From Avichristensenella sp031550095 (GTDB lineage Bacteria; Bacillota; Clostridia; Christensenellales; Aristaeellaceae), in the NCBI GenBank assembly GCA_031550095.1, contig JAVBOX010000043.1, positions 1 through 54,349 of the forward strand: a stretch of 54,349 bases of DNA. Direction: 5' to 3'. The notes beneath the pieces were generated by a model. That model searched no databases, was not told the origin of the DNA, and saw only the letters and a list, made by a program, of their open reading frames with translations. Shown here one piece after another: positions 51,303-54,349 of this stretch. Position 1 is the stretch's first letter; each line of letters opens with the position of its first letter. The position numbers and the translations under genes were made by a program.

Positions 51303-54300
51303 TGCGTAAACAGCCTCATGGGTCTTTCCATCATCCACCAGGTCAATCCAGCCTTCGTCTGTGTCCCCCCGCTCGGCGCGGAGCACATAGAGCGACTTCC
51401 CATAGCGGTACTCTACGGCATAGCCGTTCCAGCCATCCGGTGCGCTGGGGCGAAGCCGAATCCGCTTGCCCCGCTTTTCAAAGCCGAGCAGCGTCTCCAT
51501 GCCCAAGGACCATAGCAGGGAGGCGGAACCCGTATACCAGGTCCATCCGCCTTGTCCGGCATGCTCCCCTGACAGGATGTCCGCCGCCACGACATAGGGC
51601 TCCACCCGGTAGCGCTTGGCCTCCGTCAGGTCTCCGCAATGGCTCGTGGGCAGCAGCATGAAAAAGAGCTGCCATGCCAAGTCCATTCGTCCAAGCCTGG
51701 CGCACGCCATCACAAACCAAATCGCCGCGTGGGTATACTGTCCGCCGTTTTCTCGAACTCCGGGAGGATACGCCCGGATGTAGCCCGGCTCTGTCTCCCC
51801 GTCAAAGGGAGGATCCAAGAGCCGGAGAATGCCGGCTTCCCTGTCCATGAGCCTTTCCAGCGCGGCGAGAACCGCCCGCTCGCCGTGGGCGGCTCCGGCC
51901 AATACTGACCAAGCCTGTACGACAAGGTCGATGCGGCATTCCTTAGATTCTTGGCTGCCCAGTTTTTCGCCATCATCAAACCAAGCTCGCAAATACCAGC
52001 TTCCATCCCATGCGTGAGCCTCCAAGCCCTGCATCAGGGCTTCCCTTTTTTGAGATAGTTCCCTCGCTTCCTCATCGGCGCAGTAGGGGATATAGTCCGC
52101 CAAGACGGCCGCCAGGAAGAAACCCAGCCATACGCTTTCTCCCCGCTCCTTGGTTCCCACGGCGCTCATGCCGTCGTTCCAATCTCCGGCGCCCATCAAG
52201 GGCAAGCCATGCTCGCCAAAGCGGATGCTGCGAATTGCCCGAAGGTTATGTTCGTGAAGTGTGCCCGTCGTTTCGGAAGGAGCTGCTTCCCCATACCAAT
52301 CCTCCTGGCCATCCGCTAAAGGCACGTCGATCAAAAAGTGAACCTTCTCGGATAGAATGCCCTCGTCCTCTGTGGCCTTGACATAGGCTGCCGTCACATA
52401 GGGCAGGAAGAGCCTATCGTCGGTGATGCGGGTTCTGACCCCTCGTGCGGGCGGATGCCACCAATGCTGAACATCCCCGGCTTCGAACTGATGGGATGCG
52501 GCGTTTAGCAGATGAGACCGCACCATCTCCGGATCCGTGTGGCGAAAGGCCAGGACATCCTGGAGTTGGTCCCGAAAGCCAATGGCGCCGCCTGCCTGAT
52601 AAAAGCCTGCGTGGGCGTAGAGCCGGGAGGAGAGCGCCTGATAGGGAAGCCAGCAGCCAAGCAGCACGGTGGTTGCAGCATCCGGCAAGCGAGGCAGAAG
52701 CGCTCCCTGCCTCTTTTGCCATGTCTCATGAACTCGCGCGAAGCGCGTTTGGGCGCCGCCATTCCGGTAAGCCCTGGCGATGGGGGCGGCGTCCCCAACG
52801 CCAAGAAGGACACACAGAGTTTCCCGGCTGTTGGCCTCCACGGTAAAACCGGCCCGAATAATGCCGACAGGGATGCTGCCGCTGTTGTTTTCCAGCTTTT
52901 TTTGATGCATGCCCCTGGGGTTTACCATTCCGCCCGTGCCGAAGAACGCGGCGCCGTCGTGGGACACCTCAACTTCCCTGCCTACGCATAGGAGAAAGGC
53001 AGGCTGCTGCTGGGAAGGGGACCTGGCGATTATGGTGCCTCCCTGTATGGTGCAGCGGACATTGATAGCTTCCTGCAGCAACGAGCCCATGAGCCAACGA
53101 ACACACGCGGTCAGGGACAGGTTTCGCGGCTCGGCTCCCTGGTTTGTGACTTCCAGCAGCACGCATTTGACGGGCATCTCCGGATCCACAAAGATATCCA
53201 GGGACAACCGAAGCCCTAAAGCCTGGGATTCGAAGCGGCTGAAACCGAATCCATGGGTCATCAAAGCGCTTTCCATGGGAGAGATAAAGTGCCCGCTCTC
53301 CTCATCCCGGAGCCAGAGGTTTTCGCTCCGCTGATCGCGAACCGGATCGGAGGCAAAAGGGGTGAGCCGGAACAAGCGGCTGTTTTCATACCAGGTAAAC
53401 CCGGTGCCCCGGTCCGTGAGAATCGTGCCAAAGCTGGGATTGGCCAGGACATTGCACCAAGGGACTGGAGGCGCATCGTAGAGGACATAGCTTCCATCCG
53501 CGCGGAAGCCGCCCAAACCGTTGTCCAGCCCTAGGCTGCCGGCCTTTAGCGGCCTTGGAACGGGCCAAAGATGCTGAACGCTCCAGGGATGCTTTCCATC
53601 GGGCATGGGAACGCGCTTTTTGGCGATTTGGGTGGCCAAGCTGCCGTCTCCGCCTCGCAGTACCAAAGCGCCCTGGGAGAGCAGGGCCTGTTTTGATCCA
53701 TCGTCCACATTCTGCCCGTTGATGATATGAAGGCCGGCGCCCTGCCCAATGAGATCCCGGGAGGATCCGCCGGTAACCATGCTCATCAGGGCATCCTGGA
53801 GCGGGCGATTGTACCCTTCCTGCTGGGTGTTGAGAAACACCAGGTCAAACCATAGTCCCATCGCGCGCAGATACGCGTGGGCTTTCATGGCGGACCGGGC
53901 CAGCGGCATATGGGCTTCCTTCCAAAGCCAGACCACGACCACGGGCAAATCCCCTGATATGGAAAACCGCCAGAGGCTGTTCCGGCTGGTCGCCGCGTCT
54001 ATTTTCGGCGCCAAAGGCATCAGCAGCCAGGAGGACATTCGCTGGGCGCAAAGCTGGGCCATAACGTCCAGACCGTGGTACTTGGCAGTGACATCGTCCT
54101 GGGTGGCGGAAAGCTCCAGCGCCCGAAGAACCTGCTCCAGGGACGCGTATTGATTGGATAAGGCAATGGCCTTTGCCTCATCCTCCGCGGCCGCCGTGAT
54201 GAACCAGCAGGCTTGGGTCGTCCCGCCTTCCAAGGTTAAGGGCGCACGTATGCTGAGGCAGGGATCCAGGGGCGCCCTTGTCCCACGGGTGGAGCCGGAA

Positions 54301-54349
54301 AAAGGCTGTTCCAAGGCCTGGGGATTTTGAATGCGCTCACCCCGGCCAA
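51291..54349 (-). CDS. GH94 glycosidase/phosphorylase, NdvB-like C-terminal part (5' end outside window)
   Basis: The frame runs open to the window edge; residues before the TTG at 54314 continue sensibly (R-I-Q-N-P-Q-A-L-E), so the gene starts outside. About 1018 residues are visible: a beta-sandwich region with F-T-W-Y-E-N-S-R and D-P, then an (alpha/alpha)6 catalytic domain with G-A-G-D-W-N-D-G-M, whose Asp is the general acid of GH94. The C-terminal region (P-Y-V-V-A-A-D-I, G-W-T-W-Y-T-G-S-A) is also typical. GH94 enzymes phosphorolyse beta-glucosides or process cyclic beta-1,2-glucan. The N-terminal N-T-Q-Q-E-G-Y and alpha-helical segment resembles NdvB; a 1,2-beta-oligoglucan phosphorylase is the alternative. 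Confidence 0.85.
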   Translation of the reverse strand, partial: GRGERIQNPQALEQPFSGSTRGTRAPLDPCLSIRAPLTLEGGTTQACWFITAAAEDEAKAIALSNQYASLEQVLRALELSATQDDVTAKYHGLDVMAQLCAQRMSSWLLMPLAPKIDAATSRNSLWRFSISGDLPVVVVWLWKEAHMPLARSAMKAHAYLRAMGLWFDLVFLNTQQEGYNRPLQDALMSMVTGGSSRDLIGQGAGLHIINGQNVDDGSKQALLSQGALVLRGGDGSLATQIAKKRVPMPDGKHPWSVQHLWPVPRPLKAGSLGLDNGLGGFRADGSYVLYDAPPVPWCNVLANPSFGTILTDRGTGFTWYENSRLFRLTPFASDPVRDQRSENLWLRDEESGHFISPMESALMTHGFGFSRFESQALGLRLSLDIFVDPEMPVKCVLLEVTNQGAEPRNLSLTACVRWLMGSLLQEAINVRCTIQGGTIIARSPSQQQPAFLLCVGREVEVSHDGAAFFGTGGMVNPRGMHQKKLENNSGSIPVGIIRAGFTVEANSRETLCVLLGVGDAAPIARAYRNGGAQTRFARVHETWQKRQGALLPRLPDAATTVLLGCWLPYQALSSRLYAHAGFYQAGGAIGFRDQLQDVLAFRHTDPEMVRSHLLNAASHQFEAGDVQHWWHPPARGVRTRITDDRLFLPYVTAAYVKATEDEGILSEKVHFLIDVPLADGQEDWYGEAAPSETTGTLHEHNLRAIRSIRFGEHGLPLMGAGDWNDGMSAVGTKERGESVWLGFFLAAVLADYIPYCADEEARELSQKREALMQGLEAHAWDGSWYLRAWFDDGEKLGSQESKECRIDLVVQAWSVLAGAAHGERAVLAALERLMDREAGILRLLDPPFDGETEPGYIRAYPPGVRENGGQYTHAAIWFVMACARLGRMDLAWQLFFMLLPTSHCGDLTEAKRYRVEPYVVAADILSGEHAGQGGWTWYTGSASLLWSLGMETLLGFEKRGKRIRLRPSAPDGWNGYAVEYRYGKSLYVLRAERGDTDEGWIDLVDDGKTHEAVYALKS

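Overview
The window looks like a chromosomal segment of a GC-rich anaerobic Firmicute (Clostridia in the broad sense). The evidence is a purR-glmU-pth-mfd cluster, scpA-scpB followed by a DUF2953 protein and a GerW/YtfJ-type sporulation protein, a fused-ATPase ECF transporter, a sodium-pumping decarboxylase operon, ferrous iron uptake, oxygen-sensitive radical SAM proteins, and frequent TTG/GTG starts behind strong Shine-Dalgarno sites. GerW suggests a spore-forming lineage. Genus cannot be told from the sequence.

Layout. 1-9016: the 3' part of a giant surface-type protein, with six complete Big_2 immunoglobulin-like domains followed by about twelve divergent ~210-residue units. The units form a six-unit block present twice (A-F, G-L). 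The second block is broken by a ~200-nt deletion with frameshift and by an in-frame TGA. 9013-12192: an ECF-type vitamin transporter operon with a near-consensus promoter. 12200-12418: an IS110-family transposase remnant. 12508-13205 (minus): HIT protein and ribosomal protein S21. 13574-14827: a secreted protein with four Cys/His fingers at an exact 29-residue period. 14944-16329 (minus): murC, divergent from a long plus-strand run 16521-30034: purR, a shortened glmU, pth, mfd, a hydrolase, a membrane-anchored MurF-like ligase with D-Ala-D-Ala ligase, a DUF4870 protein, an M50 protease, scpA, scpB, DUF2953 and gerW. 30060-30920 (minus): DUF1848 protein with a decayed second copy of its promoter and start upstream. 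31236-33652: D-Ala-D-Ala carboxypeptidase, acetyltransferase, pseudouridine synthase. 33887-38214: oxaloacetate decarboxylase subunits (gamma, biotin carrier, beta, alpha) and surE. 38316-40378: RpiR regulator and a BaiN-like flavoprotein. 40490-42676 (minus): glucuronate isomerase and KDPG aldolase, divergent from CCA-adding enzyme. 44048-45100: beta-propeller protein. 45224-46374: cobalamin riboswitch controlling a lone BtuF-like binding protein. 46427-49246: feoA-feoA-feoB and a Cys-rich small protein. 49308-54349 (minus): YgiQ-type radical SAM protein and the C-terminal part of a GH94 glucan phosphorylase or cyclic glucan synthase.

The window is mostly housekeeping (peptidoglycan precursors and remodelling, chromosome segregation, tRNA and ribosome maintenance) with metabolic modules for hexuronate breakdown, oxaloacetate decarboxylation coupled to sodium export, and metal and cobalamin uptake. 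The least ordinary items are the duplicated super-block surface protein, the periodic finger protein, a GlmU lacking its nucleotidyltransferase signature, a set of promoters placed so that transcription should start on or within a few bases of the start codon, and a small Fe-uptake ORF with no usual start codon. No CRISPR array, tRNA, rRNA or complete insertion sequence was seen.
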